Source: Rhizophagus irregularis (taxonomy: Eukaryota; Glomeromycota; Glomeromycetes; Glomerales; Glomeraceae). From it: DNA of 64,000 nucleotides. Under the pieces are notes generated by a model. That model was not told the origin of the DNA and did no database searches. It was given only the letters and a program-made list of their open reading frames with translations. The stretch covers positions 4,650,001 to 4,714,000 of the forward strand of contig NC_089429.1 in NCBI RefSeq assembly GCF_026210795.1, read 5' to 3'. How positions within the stretch are numbered: the stretch's first letter is position 1; the number at the start of each line of letters is the position of its first letter. Position numbers and translations under genes: made by a program. This document shows, piece after piece, positions 1 through 13,708 of this stretch.

Positions 1-1567
1 TCATCCACATTTAAATCTATTGAATTTTGCCAGACTCGACATGTCGAATCCTAATAATAATAATAAAATTGTATTAGAGAGTAACAATAAATGAGTAACA
101 ATAAGTTAGAGTGAATAATAAAAAAATAATACCTCTGAAATACTGATGAGATAATTGTCTAAAATTTGACAATCCCAAACACGCGCCATATGTCCATAGA
201 ATATAAGAGGATTAGATCTATAAAAATCAGACTACCGATTTAAGAGAATGTTTTTGATTTAAACATAATCTCCACTTAAAAAGTTCGACAAAGAAATCGT
301 AGAAGAAATAGATGTCTACTTACTTTTCATTTCTGTCAGTCTTCCAAACGCGAATAGTTCTATCGTCTGATACCGAAGATATTATTTTTCCATCATCACT
401 AAAATTTACTCCAAATATAACACCCTAACCATACATAAACTAAAAATTAATTTAGTCCAATTAAAACATCATTCTGATATTTATAGCTTACTTCATGTCC
501 AATGAGCTTCTTAAATACAACTCCATCTCCAAATTCATTCTTTTTCATAACGTCCCATAGATGAACTTGATTAAATACCGTACCGGAAGCTAAAATTAGT
601 TCATTCAGAGTATCCCCAAAAAATCTTGCAGAATATAATATACAACGTTCTTCGCATTGAATAGAATAGACGCAGGTTTTATTTTGAATATTATAAATTT
701 CAACAAAATTATGAGCAAAAGCTATCGCTAATTCTGCTGGATTAGTTATAGATGACTATAATTTTGAAAAAATTGGAAATTAAAGTTAGATTAAAAAAAA
801 ATAAATAAAAAAATGTAGATAAATTGTTTTATTTCTTACTCCAACAAAATCCACAGAATTAGTAGATGTAGATGTCGAATTGTTAATATAACCATATAAC
901 CATTTGACATCATGAACCCAATCTCTTAATGGTGATAACCTCGACCCTAAGGTAATTGAAACTCTAGGTAGCTCTAACCTATTTTTAACCAATAAAAGAA
1001 ATAAGAAATACAGGAATATGATGTGGGTAATATGAAAATTCTCGAAAAAGTAAAACCATCAACATACCTGTCCTTATAATAATCTATACTAATGTTAACA
1101 ATTTGAATAGTCTTTGATCCGTAAATGGCCAATAATCTCTGTTCTTTAATAATACTATTATAGTACGTCTTGTTATTTTTGTTTTCTTCTACAGTTATTT
1201 CTTCTTTCTTTACAAATTTAACTTTCAAGAAAAGAATCAAAATTTAGTTATCAATCATTAAAATATGAGCAAACCTAACGATTGTGTTTTGGATTACCTG
1301 GTACAATCCTATATATTCTCCAGTATTCCATAATAGGATGACTATATAATAAATTTCCAGTTGGAACATAAAAAACTTTAAAATAAGGTCCTTGACCAGA
1401 TAACAATATTATGTCATTATGAAAACATAAAGATGTTATTGGACCTGCGTAGAAAAGTTTCTGAAACTGAAAAAAATAAAATTGATAAGTACTACAATCG
1501 TTTTTAATTACGGAATTTTTTTCGTAAATAACGACAATCAAAAAAAATATACCTTTTGAGTATCCAT
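1..1567 (-). CDS. WDR6/Trm734-like WD40-repeat protein, N-terminal part (cut by window edge)
   Basis: Minus-strand gene starting with ATG at 1567-1565 and running off the left edge. The first exon is only a few codons, followed by a GT-AG intron of about 1467-1552, then exons near 1280-1466, 1090-1230, 830-980, 500-755 and 320-425. WD40 signatures are visible: a repeat reading DDGKIISSVSDDRTIRVWK near 340-400, and HLWDV near 560. The early segment RDWVHDVKWL near 900-935 together with a long WD40 array is what I expect of WDR6 (yeast Rtt10/Trm734). That family partners the Trm7/FTSJ1 methyltransferase in 2'-O-methylation of the tRNA anticodon loop; this role is family knowledge, not shown here. 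The gene is divergent from GUF1, with about 150 bp between the two ATGs, which must hold both promoters. It could be another large WD40 protein; the exact splice junctions are my reading. Confidence 0.7.
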
Positions 1568-1714
1568 ACTTTTATTTCATTAATTTAAAAGAGAAAGTGA
1601 AAAAGATAATCGAATCTTAAAATGTACGAAATTTATCCTTTTTTGTAGTTATCAATGATGCAGATTACCCAGATAAAATTTATTTTTAATTTTTTTTTTA
1701 AAAAAAAAATCGAA

Positions 1715-4700
1715 ATGATTTTTCGACCGATTCTTTCTAATTTTAAGCCACAATTTTACAGCAATATCCATATATTTAATCGAAATTCATATATTTTAAA
1801 TAGAGTAAACCGATCTTTATATATAAATTATGATAATTTAATAAAATCATTACAGAAAAGAGATCAATCATCATCGTCGAATTCGGTAAAATTCTGTTGT
1901 TTCGTGAAAATTTTTCTTAATTCATAAAAAATAACGATTTGAATACTTTATTTTAGAACAAAAATATAGATTTATCTAAATTTCCTGCTGAAAACATTAG
2001 GAATTTTAGCATTATTGCTCATGTAGGTACGTTATAATTTTTTATTTTCTCAAAAAAAAAAAAATATTTTTTGATATTAATTCTACTTATATAATTTACA
2101 GATCATGGGAAAAGTACATTGGCAGATAGGTAGAACTTATACTAGTCGATGAAACTCATTTTATCAAATATAAGAAATAATTTTAACAATTTGTCGTTAA
2201 ATTGAAGGCTTTTAGAACTTACAGGTAGGAACGTTATGTTTCGTCAATTGCATCTTAATAATGGAATTAGGGCTAATTTTATTTTCTATAATAATGAAGG
2301 AACAATTTCTTCTAATCATTTACACCAACAGGTGCTAGATAAACTTACTGTTGAAAGAGAAAGAGGGATTACAGTAAAAGCTCAAGTATGGTATATTTAT
2401 TTGCATCAATAATGCTGCATTGTATTTATTAAAAGTTTATTCATTTAGACATGTTCAATGTTTTATAAATATAATAACAAAAGTTATTTACTTAATTTAA
2501 TCGATACGCCAGTAAGATATTTTCTTTATCAATTTCTTATAAATTTTAAATGAGTTGATAAGTTTAAATTAAAATTTTTATTTAATAACATAGGGACACG
2601 TTGATTTTAATTATGAGGTGTCAAGATCACTAGCGGCATGTCAAGGAACAATATTATTAGTAGATTCATCACAAGGGATTCAAGCACAAACTGTCGCTAA
2701 CTTCTTTCTGGCTTTTAATGAAGGATTGACTGTCATACCTGTTATAAACAAAGTACGGACGTAAAGTTTCTTTTTGATTATTCGATGTATTCAAACAAAC
2801 TTATTTAATTTACAGATTGACCTTCCTACTGCTGAACCTGATCGTGTCGTAAATCAAATCGAAAGTACATTTGAATTGGATGTTTCGAATATTGCATTGG
2901 TATGAAATATTTAGTATTGTTCCTCATGCTTTTTTTTTGTTTTTAAGCCGTTTTATAATTAATTACGATGTATTCAAGATTTCAGCTAAATCTGGAGTCG
3001 GCGTTGATAAAATTTTACCAATCGTAATCGAAAAGATACCTCCGTATGTTTTATTTAGTTTACTTTATTTCAAATTATGACATATTGTTTGGCAAAATTT
3101 TAATTAATTAATTAATTTTAGACCCAGTGGAAACATTAATAAGCCTTTAAAAGCTTTTCTTTTTGATTCATGGTATGATACATATGTTGGTGTTGTTTGT
3201 GTAATGGCAATTGTCGATGGAAAATTACAAAAAGGTAATTGTCTTTTTTTGAAATGTGTTCTTAATGTTAAATTAATAGTTAACCATTAAATTTTTTAGG
3301 TGATAAGATAATGTCGGCATATTCAGAAAAAAAATATGAAGTTATTGATATTGGCATTATGCATCCTGAACAAGTTACGACCGGATATTTGTATGCAATA
3401 AAGCTCTTATTATCATAATATCTTTATGTCGCACGAACTAAATTATTCTTATAAATTTAGACATGCTGGGCAAGTGGGATACGTTATTTGTAGCATGAAG
3501 GTCGCAGCTGAAGCTCATATTGGTGATACATTTTATCATATCAAAAATCCAGTGGAACCCCTGCCAGGATTTGAACCTGCAAAATCCATGGTATGAATTA
3601 GTTGAAATTCCTAATTCTCTAATATGATCTTAAAATCGAAATACGGTGTTTTGGTAAATATGCTAAAAAAAAAATTAAATCAAATTTGTTAATTGTATAA
3701 TTTGTAGGTATTTGCCGGTGTATTTCCTACAGATACAAATGAATTTAGCCGATTGGATGAATCAATCACCAAATTGACATTGAATGATGCTAGTGTTTCT
3801 GTTCAAAAAGAGACAAGGTATGAAATCAAATTGATGTGCATATAAAAATAAACATTTTAATAATTTAAATAATTGTTTAAAGCATGGCTTTGGGGCAAGG
3901 CTGGCGTATTGGATTTTTAGGAACACTGCACATGGATGTATTCAGACAAAGATTAGAAGAAGTAAGTGTACTTTAAGCGCTTGAATCGTGCAAACTTCTT
4001 AAGGAAGATTAAAAATCCTTTTCTCTTGTGATAGGAACATGACGCTAATATAATTATCACTCGGCCGACAGTTCCTTATAAGAGTGAGTTTAATAACAAA
4101 TTATATTTTGCTACATATTATAGGTTTATTTTGATTAACTTGATTTAACTTAATTTTAGTAATTTATCGTGATGGATCATCAAAGTTAATTCGTAATCCG
4201 GCTGAATTTCCGGATTCAATGGAAATGCAAAATAAGGTGGTTGAATTACAGGAGCCAATTGTTATGGCTACCATTATATTACCAGAGGTATGTCAAATAA
4301 TAAAATTGATTAACTTTTAAAAATTACTTATACTTTCCTTATACTTTCTTTTAGGATTACATGGGTTCTGTTATGGATCTTTGTGGAGTATGTTTATTTT
4401 ATAATATCAAGTAACGTTTTATTGAACTATTACATTCACTCTCTAATAAACATTCTTATTTTTAAGTCTCGTAGAGGAGAACAGTTGGAGTACAATTATA
4501 TGGACGAATCGCGTGTCATTATGAAATATTGTATACCACTAGCAGAGATAGTAACAGATTTTCATGATGAATTAAAATCAAAATCTAGCGGTTATGCAAG
4601 GTTTGGTAATCCAATCTTTAAATTTTAACCACGAATCGTGTATATGTTAACTAATATCCAATTATGTTATTTTAGTTTAGATTATGAGGATATAGGATAT

Positions 4701-5455
4701 CAAACAACCGATATTGTTAAAGTAATGCTATCTAATTCTCATTAAGTCCTATTACGTCAATAAACATTAGTAATTATGGTTTTTTAATACAGTTGAATGT
4801 GCTGATTAATAAAAAACCTGTAGATGCCCTGGCAGCAATTTTACATCGATCTCAAGTTACACATGTTGGAAGAGAATGGGCAAAAAAATTAAGTGAAGTT
4901 ATACCAAAGTAAGTATATTTAATATTAAATAGATTATTATTATATAGAATTTTGTATATATTAAAATTTTTCTATAAAATTAGACAATTGTACGAAGTCG
5001 TAATACAAACAGCCGTTGGAGGAAAAGTTATTGCTAGGGAGACGTAAGTTCTCTATCGTTATCATTTGCAATTATTTTGTGATTGACGTAATTCCATCGG
5101 AATTGATTTTAGAATTTCTGCTATGCGAAAGAACGTTACCGCAAAATGCGTAAGTCATAATTTATTAATGAATATTTTTCGTTAAAAGAAATGTTCTAAA
5201 ACACAAATCTAATTTTTAGTATGGCGGAGATGTAACTCGTAAAATGAAATTACTTGAAAAACAAAAAGAAGGGAAAAAGAAGATGAAGATGATCGGTATG
5301 TTATAGTCTAGATTACTTATTAGTTGAATGCAGAATGAATTGAAAATGTTTATTTTGTAACAATCCTAATTTATTTATTAGGAAATATTGAATTACCTCA
5401 AAAAGCATTTTATGATTTCTTATCAAAAGGTTCTGGTACATCAAAAAAGAAATAA
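1715..5455 (+). CDS. GUF1: GUF1, mitochondrial LepA/EF4-type translation GTPase
   Basis: About two dozen short exons joined by GT-AG introns encode a GUF1/LepA GTPase. Exon 1 (1715-1885) gives an Arg/Asn-rich N-terminus typical of a mitochondrial presequence; an upstream in-frame ATG at 1655 would add 20 residues rich in Phe and Lys. Exon 2 (1957-2026) ends in the G1 region and exon 3 from 2102 continues it: [15 protein letters not shown]. Next come [18 protein letters not shown] (switch I/G2, about 2330-2385), DTPGHVDF split across 2505-2600 (G3), and an NK-type G4 near 2745-2755 (VINK). Later exons carry the LepA-specific part, for example [17 protein letters not shown] near 3915-4040, LDYEDIGYQ near 4678 and the terminal [18 protein letters not shown] (about 5115-5245). 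The stop is at 5453-5455. GUF1 acts on mitochondrial ribosomes to rescue stalled elongation (family knowledge). The frame appears intact throughout. Confidence 0.95.
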
Positions 5456-8182
5456 AAAAGATTTTCACAAAACAAAATAGATCAAGTTTTAAACCCGTAT
5501 AATAAACATTTTTTTTGATATCATTAAAAACTTTGATGAATTTCGTTGATAATTGTTAAATAAAATAAATTTTGATATTAAAAATAATATAAATTCAGTT
5601 TATTTGTTTATAGAAATTAACATGCACGTTGATATGGCTTTCATAATTATAAAAAATTATCCATGTCAATGTACGAATATTTTAATCGAACGTATACTCA
5701 GTGAAGTATCATAAAGTACCATAGAGTTTCTAAACGAATGTGACAAAGAACCTTTCCAGACAAAAATAGATACACATTTAAAAGGTCTCGACTCTCGAAA
5801 ACATTATTAGAAGTGATAAAGGAAAATGAGATAGCATATTTTCGACAAATTTAAAATGGCAAATAAAAATTTTTCTATCATTCAATCTTTAGTCAATCCA
5901 AACTGATGGCAAGGTACAGGCAATATTTTAGTTTTGCTTCAAGTTTTTTAGAGAAATCAGATGGTCGTGCTGTTGAAAAAATGTTAATTACTTGATTCTT
6001 CTTTAGATACTCGACTGCCTGACCGCCAACTTGTCGTAGATCGAAATGAGCAATGAACCATCATTTAATATTTATAATTCAACATTTTCAAGAAGCGCCC
6101 AGAAAACTGGAGCAATCAATAATGAACCTTTTAGCATTGGTAATTCAAAGAGAAACCCGGGGAGGGAAGTTAGATACACTTTTGTTTTAGCTAAAAGTCA
6201 ATCCTTTAGGACTATTATAGTAAGAATTAACAACCCATTTTTCACATCTAGATCCCTCCTCCACGTGCTGTCATCCCTTTCATCCTTCGCCATGAATGCA
6301 TGAACATCAGATGAATTCCTCCGTTTCTCCAACCACAAGAATTGAGAAACCGATAGTGATGTCCGTGATGATTCTAACGCAGATATCCATAGCCCTAAAG
6401 ATTTTATATGGACGATAAACTGAAATGGAGACCAAAGACGAACATGTGGAGGATGTCATTTATGAGTTCGGCAGATCGTATCTCATTGAAAATTCTTTTC
6501 ACTCTTGTGTGTTCTCTAAATGACGTCTAGAAAATACTCGTTCATCAATTTGGATGACCGCAAAATTATGGGACTCTTCACAGGAGGAGATTAAATCTAC
6601 AAACATTAGGTACGATCCGGTACCGATGAAGGTGTGGAACTTGTCTAAACGCGTTTAATAAAGTGTTGTCTGTCGCTTGAAAACCGCCTTTATTGTTCAA
6701 TTAAACGACTTTAAACAAATTTCAAATTTGCATGATATTCGTGCATGCTCCAGGATGCCAGATACATTTTTCAAACAGACTTTTCGACCGACGCAATAAT
6801 TTACGTTATTCATTGTCTAAGTATTTCTAATGCATGAGGGGTATTATGCACTAATACTGAGCTTAGTTTATCTGGCAGGACGAAAGGCACTCAGCATTAT
6901 TCATTTCTAAAACTGGCATAACGTCAATCTCTGGGTCCTATTGCTGACACAACTTTGAAACATAAATGAGTCCGTATTTATGTGCGTAATATGCCCACTA
7001 TATGAAAAAAAGGTTGTGTGCGAGAATTATGAATTGTGATACACAATTAAAATATTTTTTTTCTTTTTTTTTAATAATTGTATGTGCGGGTACTGTGTGG
7101 ATTGCATACAGCTTAAAGAATTATATGCGGAAATCTTTCATGTTTAACAGCATATGATCACATCGTTAAAATCATAATATTATCAGGTGATAACTTACAT
7201 AAACTCTGCATTAATAACCGCATGTTGTCGTTAATATAAAGGAGATTCCTACAGTATTGTAAGTAGTGACGGAAAAAAAGAAAGCATAAATACACGGACA
7301 GAAAAGAACTTGGGTGATGTCCTGGTTTGATCATCAGAAAGAGCACCGGTTAGGCATTCTATAATAGCAAGATAGGGCCTAGATGGCTTGTCAAGATTGG
7401 ATTGAAGGTGCAAATATACTTTATAATATGTTTATTGCAACTCTGCAGTCAGGTAAAAAATAATTCAAAAACTAGAGATATCATACATGAAGATATATAG
7501 AAAAAATTTTTTTCCTGTTATTTCTTCTGTCATTAATGACATAACACATCCTTTTAACAAATATTTAATGATATTGGACAATTTGGCTGTCCTATCAACA
7601 CTAATATGGGGCAGAGTCACAGAGAATTCTGTCTCCTTAAATTCTTGTAGCTTAGAAATTCATTATTTTGAAAATTGCGCTGCATGGAAAAAAGCAATAA
7701 ATAAATTAAGGAACCTTACATATATTTAATCTCTACTTGGAAATTTAAAAGTAAGTATTTCAGTTTTTATCAAATCAATTAGTTTAATGGGACCTATGTA
7801 ACCTAATTACCAAGGGAGATTCCAGAGGATGTTGAGTCATTTGTATTAGTCATTTGCATTGGCTTAGAACTAATTGACTCATAATTTTTTCCCAATACTA
7901 CTTGTAAACTAATTCTACTAATTCTAAATATCTTTTAAAATTCACAAGAACAATAAAGATAATAAATATAGTATAAAATATTCCACAACTTAAAGAAGTA
8001 GTAATTATAAATCTATTTTTTACAACACTTATAATACTTCAATTCTTGTAAGAAATTATGTAGGCATTTTGAGAGACCTTGTTTATAAATTTATCATTCA
8101 ACTTTTTTTTATTTAGTTAAAAATTTAACATTTAGGTCATATTTTGTATTTACTTATTAATTTATAATAATTACAGTATATT
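5456..8182. other. Gene-poor stretch downstream of GUF1
   Basis: No gene can be supported. On the minus strand around 5890-6055 there is an open stretch of about 55 codons (contains HFDLRQVGGQAVEYLKKN) and another near 6310-6420. Neither has an ATG or clean splice sites, so they may be remnants of an unrecognised gene. The rest is AT-rich with scattered stops in all frames. Confidence 0.4.
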
Positions 8183-8751
8183 CTAAATCTTAATAGTAAA
8201 GTTATGCCGTTTTCAAACTTTAACAAAGAATTTTTTCCAATTTATGGTCTCGCCGCTGCGATCTTTTCACCTCCTGGGAACGATCAAAAGGTATCTCCCG
8301 AAAATCGAAATGTCACCCAAGTTCTGTCCTCCCATCACGCCGACCTTCTCTTCTACACCCTTCTTCTTGCACTTCAGATTCTTCCTTTCGTCCATACACC
8401 CGAATAATCCATTGAATTCACTCGCTTGTCGCAAGGATAGGATTGGCTCACAAAGATTTCGGATTTTCCGTCACGTCGAACAGTTCGAGGATTTAAGTTT
8501 ATAGGTGGAATTTTACTTAGGTACTAACTAAATTCTTCGGATAGTTTGCCCGGAATTTGTTCTTTTAGAATTCAGGTTGGGGCATACGGTACTTACGATA
8601 CGGATTTGGGATTTAGTTAGGTTTACTTAGATTAGATTTCTTTGATTTGTATTATTTTATCGTGCGACTATTTAATTTGTTATGTTAATTTTGATTTTAT
8701 TATAATAAAGTTTTAGCATAATGCTGTGTTTGCCTAAATCTTAATAGTAAA
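8183..8751. mobile_element. 533-bp insertion flanked by an 18-bp direct repeat
   Basis: The 18-mer CTAAATCTTAATAGTAAA occurs at 8183-8200 and again, identical, at 8734-8751. The 533 bp between them (8201-8733) is visibly more GC-rich than its surroundings, starts GTTATGCCG and ends CTGTGTTTGC. It has no terminal inverted repeat but contains an AATAAA-type signal near 8705. A long perfect target duplication without inverted repeats fits retroposition by a LINE-type machinery, although no poly-A tail is seen. The short open frames inside (8204-8504) look like chance. Confidence 0.6.
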
Positions 8752-10275
8752 ATTAAATTAATAATATTTCAGCATCTTAATGGCAGTTGTTTCTCAAATG
8801 GACGATTAGATGATTTAGATGATCCAAATTTTTTGGAACAACCCTCAGGTAGTAGTCATGTATCATATGATTGTCGATCATTGTGTTTTTCAGCTTTTGT
8901 AGGATACTTCTAGAAATAAAATCTAATTGTTTCGTTTTGATGACCATTATGCGTACCTACAATGATGTGGATTTTAGTCTAGGTCGTAATTCATAATCTC
9001 ATACATTATGGTTTCAACACAATTTTCAAATTGCAAACTTTTCAAAAACGACCAAGCTCATTTTTAAGAAATTTACGAAAGTTACGATAACAAATATTGC
9101 GAAGAGCAGAAAATTATCTCAATTATAATATAAAATGATGTTGCCAAAAATCAAAAAATGAAGGATTAAGAAATTCATAATAGAATATTATCGTTATAAA
9201 TATGTACCAAAAATTTTCCTAAATTTTCGCCAATATTTTATAATAATTAACAATAAACTACGTTCGTTCGTAAGACAACAAATTATTTGAGATGATCTTC
9301 ATTCATAATTCTAAAATATAGATTAAATTTAGAAATTTAGAAATTTTGATTTTTCCTGATTAGGACTAAAAAAAATCGCAGATAATTTTATATATATTGT
9401 AACTAGAAAAATGAACATTTATCAAAGTTTTTCCCAGGAAATTTTTTATGGGGTCAAGAGTCCAATCAAGACTACTTTGAACCATATTATGAAGAAATAT
9501 CATAATAACAGGTGTTTATAATTTGTAGAAAAAGAAATTTGGACGGAATATGTTTTTTTTGCTTTCGTAATTTTTTTTTTCAATTAATGTAGGATGTAGG
9601 AGCAATTTTTTAGATTGATAAAATTTTTTTATGAATAAAAATATTTTGACAATTAGTTTAAGAAAAGAAATTTTGCAGTTTTGAGATATAAGTGAATTTT
9701 TGTATGAATGTACATATTTAATTTCGCTAGGAATCTTTATAAGAAATCATTCGGCAACCATGCGATTCGATTTGAGCGTAAAGAAAAACTTCAACGATGC
9801 GTCACAATAAAACGCATAATTGTCGCGAGTCGCGACTGAGGACAAAAAAAAATGTGTTGTATAATTATTTTTGAAAGAAAAAAATATTTGTAGATAAATG
9901 CGCAATCGTCTTTATTACTTGGTCTATGGCAATATATAAATATATTCGACTATATTATAAAAATCATAACAGATAAAGGGGACTGTTTTTGGTTAGCATA
10001 AAAAACAGATATACAGTGTTACGAAGGTAATATTCTGATTAAAGTTTTCTTATTTAACTTCATTATAAATCAACAAATAAAAAAATGCTGTGAAAAAAAT
10101 TGCAATGGATCCTTCCCCCCCTTTTTTTTAAAAAAAAACTAGGAAAAGAAAAAAAAATCAGAAATCGGAAAAAAATAATAAAAAAAAAATTTTTTTTTTT
10201 AATAAATATATATTTAACGTGGCAAGTTTAGGACATCTCATTTCAATCCAATACAATGATCGATTCGTGAGACTT
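8752..10275. other. AT-rich intergenic stretch, nothing recognised
   Basis: Long A and T runs and stops in all frames. I see no gene, repeat array or RNA gene here. Confidence 0.5.
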
Positions 10276-10740
10276 GTACATCCGAATAATTTTAATTTCT
10301 TTAAGTGATGACATGATTTTCAATTACCCTATCAGTAACTGTATAACAATTATAAAAATTAACGTTCTCAAGATTTGGTATGTTTGGAAAAAGATCGCAT
10401 TTCCTCAGTGACATGATTTTTTCTGTGAATTCCCGATAAATCAAGTCTTTTAACAAAATATCCATAAAATTTTGTTGAGGTTTTGTAAAAGAAATTTGGG
10501 TACATCTTTTTCTTCTTCTTCTTTTGAAGTTCTTGAAGTGGGAGACTTTATTACGTTCAAATATGCTTTTACAAATCTACTCCAATTATCTAACGCTCGA
10601 TTTCTTCTCGTTTTCGTTATTAGCTGTAATATTTCATGAAATCTTGAAAACGTTTCAAACTTATTAAATTCTACTGTGCGCCATATGTAATTATATGGTG
10701 CCATGTTTGATTAACTTGTGCGCATAATAATAAATCTTAA
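10276..10740 (-). pseudogene. Broken F-box/LRR (AMN1-like) gene fragment
   Basis: Read on the minus strand, pieces of one F-box/LRR protein appear in order but in different frames. An F-box-like end DLLLCAQVNQTWHHI lies at about 10680-10735. It is followed in the frame starting at 10704 by IWRTVEFNKFETFSRFHEIL. Near 10385-10470 comes FVKRLDLSGIHRKNHVTEEM, and near 10300-10390 the LRR-like NLENVNFYNCYTVTDRVIE. The last two are typical of leucine-rich repeats in AMN1-type F-box proteins. At least two frame changes and internal stops separate the pieces, so this is most likely a decayed gene. Unannotated introns could explain part of the frame changes but not the stops. F-box proteins are substrate adaptors of SCF ubiquitin ligases and form large families in these fungi. 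Confidence 0.5.
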
Positions 10741-11249
10741 ACGGAATCTAAAAAAAAACTAAATATGTTTACGAGAATCATAACGACAATGCACCTCCAT
10801 TTATATCTGCTGCGGCCGTACAGGAATTTATATCTCACTCATTGTTTGTTACTTCCATTAATTTTATAGATAAAATAAGAAAAAGGTACTTCACAAAAAA
10901 CTTGATTGAGATTGAGATTGAATATAGAATTTCTTTTAATATGAAAATTCTATATGAAGTATTAGTGGTACAAGCACGTATCATTTCGGAGTAATTACCA
11001 TATATGGCTTAAGGAATATTTCGGATATAAGGTTAGTAATACAAGGAAAAAAAAACCAAAAATAACGTTTTAGTGTTACAAACTCGCGAACAAAGAAGTG
11101 AATCATAGAAGATATATAATCTGGTTAATATTTTGAGGAATATTAATTTTTTTTTTCTTACATATAATACAACTTAATAAAAAAATTTTTTAATTTAGTT
11201 GTTTATACACCTACAGTACCTCGCGAGCAGAAGTCAAGCATTTTTAAAT

Positions 11250-11831
11250 ATGAATTCACAAGGTCAGTTTTCTGATTCAGAAAGCAACCAAAACCCTCTT
11301 ATTTCTACTGCTTTCAATCCACAAGACACTCCCGTTTCATTTCATGAAAGACAAGAAAGTTCAATTGCTCCGAGCGAGACTAATATGACGCAGCCTCCTG
11401 ACTCTCAGCCTCAACCAACAGTTACCAACGCATATTTACAACCCGATTCTTCCGCAAATCTTAGAACTCGACCCGTTCATCCTACTGATTTTTTCTTTCG
11501 ACCACCAAATGATTATTATCATTATCATGTTATTTGCAAGGAAATCTCAAACGATAACGTTGCATATTTATTAAATAAATCATTAAAAGAACGTAACGCT
11601 CAATCTAATGAAGGTATTTTCTATTATCAGCAACAATATAATAACCAACTTTATCAGGTATCATACGAAATTGTTTCTCCTCTCTTGGTCAATAATTGTT
11701 TGAGTAAAAATTTTCTTGGGATTGAATTTCAACAAAATATGGAACAAGAGCATTTAGTATTAACTTTTGATCAAAGAGAATATCTTGAATGTCACTTAAA
11801 GAAATATTTAAGTCAATATTTATTAGGCTAA
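11250..11831 (+). CDS. Hypothetical protein, 193 aa, disordered Gln/Pro/Ser-rich N-terminus
   Basis: An uninterrupted frame from ATG at 11250 to the stop at 11829-11831. The frame is open further upstream to about 11199 but without an ATG, and a TTTAG at about 11195 could be a splice acceptor for an unseen 5' exon. The first half is low complexity and rich in Ser, Gln, Pro and Asn. The second half is compact and hydrophobic/aromatic, starting near TDFFFRPPNDYYHYHVICKE and ending LECHLKKYLSQYLLG. No known domain is recognised. The two-part layout (disordered tail plus folded C-terminus of about 100 residues) suggests a real lineage-specific gene rather than chance in such AT-rich DNA. Confidence 0.6.
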   Translation: MNSQGQFSDSESNQNPLISTAFNPQDTPVSFHERQESSIAPSETNMTQPPDSQPQPTVTNAYLQPDSSANLRTRPVHPTDFFFRPPNDYYHYHVICKEISNDNVAYLLNKSLKERNAQSNEGIFYYQQQYNNQLYQVSYEIVSPLLVNNCLSKNFLGIEFQQNMEQEHLVLTFDQREYLECHLKKYLSQYLLG

Positions 11832-12000
11832 GCAATTTACTTTTTATACAAAGAATTTTTCATTTTCAACGACTTATTTGCTTTTTATTTGTTATCTTTA
11901 TTATTATTATTTTTTTTTTGATAAAAAAATTATAGGGCTATATATGATATTCAATGTGACTTTTTTTTATTATTTATTTTTTACAAAATGTATTAATATA

Positions 12001-12112
12001 CAGTTTACCCTCTCTATAGTGAATTTTTATAGTGAATAACTTTGCTATAATGAAGAAAAGTTCAGGTACAGATTTTTTTATATAATAAAATGACTATAAC
12101 GAGGGTGAATTG
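12001..12112. mobile_element. 112-bp MITE, TA-flanked, Tc1/mariner-pogo-like ends
   Basis: It begins CAGTTTACCCTC and ends GAGGGTGAATTG, an imperfect terminal inverted repeat continuing into TATAGTGAAT on both sides, with TATA directly outside each end. No coding capacity. Related copies lie at 23209-23374 and 26827-26970. Confidence 0.75.
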
Positions 12113-13380
12113 TATATAACATCAAGGTTTAAATAAACAATAACATTTTACTTGTTAATCCAACAGTTTAACATTACTTAATAATAATGTTTTAATAAAT
12201 AATTACCGTATTGTTATTAACAATATTAGTTGTTTGTCCTTAAAATCATTCATGAGTCACACATGTCGATCAAAATCATTCCCTTTTTTTGTTTATAAAA
12301 ACTTTAGTCGAGAAAATATTAATTGTACAAAAAGCGCAGTACGCACAAAAATCTACATGTATTTATAAACTTTATTCAGCGTTGTAATTATTGGTGAAGC
12401 TGGTAATTTGTGTATTCAAAGAACTTTATTTTGAGAAATAATTTGATCATTAGTACCCGTATTTGAAGACTTGAGAAACTACGCATTTATAAATATTTTT
12501 ATTTTCTTGATAATTTTTGTAATTTTTCTTTTGCTATATATATTGTATTCTAAGTAGATTAAACAAGTTATATTCCACAGATAGCTAAGTGTTTGAATCG
12601 TACTCAATACACGTTTTCACATATTTAAATTTTTTTTATATTTTACATTGTGCTCTGATCACGGGATCGGTATTCTGCGTACAATACGGTCCTGTTTTGC
12701 CATATTTGCTAACCAAATTAAGACCTACTTCTGGAATACAACTTTTTATTACAACGGCCAATCACAATAAACAACACTATGAAATTTAGATCAGCTGATT
12801 ATTGATAAATAATGCCGATCTTCTCTCTTCCGTTTTTACGAATGAAACAGTTATTATTTTTTCAGTAGTAAAATAAAGCAGTTCTTTATAGTGAATTTTT
12901 TATTATTTCAATAAATATAACTTGCTATGTTTGATTATCGAATCAATTTTTATGATCATACTGTAATTACAGTATATACAAAATTATCATCATATAGTAC
13001 AAAGTTAGGCGTAATACAATCGGACATAAAATTAAGCCAATCTATTTTATCAAATATTATTTTAATCACAAAGCCACTTTAATATCATCGATATGTAAAT
13101 TAAGATTCCTTTATAATGAGAATTCAGAAAAAAAGAATTTCTTAACTGTTAAATATATTTAAATTTGAATTTAATATAATACGGCGACTATACGTTTATA
13201 GTTTTATTTATATTAGTGTATTAATATCGATAATATCGATAGGCGCGCAGTCACTGATTATCTATGCAATATAAAAACATAAACAAAGAAATAAAATGGT
13301 TTTTATGTTGATTAATCGGAATCGAAAATCGAATTTTAGAATCGAGATTTGAGAAACGATTAATCGTGATTAGTCGATTC
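12113..13380. other. Intergenic, nothing recognised
   Basis: AT-rich DNA without a supportable gene. From about 13430 rightwards it becomes similar to the flanks of the dehydrogenase copies (see 23860-23930 and 27440-27510), so the duplicated unit starts near here. Confidence 0.5.
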
Positions 13381-13708
13381 TATAGAAGGTTGGAATTGAA
13401 AGAAATTAGAAGTTTCTAATAGCTTTCAATTTCCCAGTACACATCATTGCCTGTTAGTCTAACTGAACTACCCAAATTTTTATGTGATACAATGTTTACA
13501 GTGACCTCTTTTACATTATATACAATTCTTGTTTTATGAGTGATACGCTTTTACAATATTAGAAAATAAAATTTGAGTACGTACATTTTATAGTAATTAA
13601 TCAATTTACCATGTGCTAAATCAAAAAATATTGGTACTGTACGAAAGTATATTTAAACATTTAATAAAAATTAATACAAATAATAAATAATAACATAATA
13701 AAACGAAT

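Noticed and set aside
5890-6420. Minus-strand open stretches of about 40-55 codons (HFDLRQVGGQ..., ISVYRPYKIF...)
   Set aside because: They look protein-like but lack ATG and splice signals and match no family I know; not annotated as a gene.
8204-8504. Two overlapping plus-strand frames
   Set aside because: They lie inside the 533-bp insertion, overlap in different frames and have no protein features.
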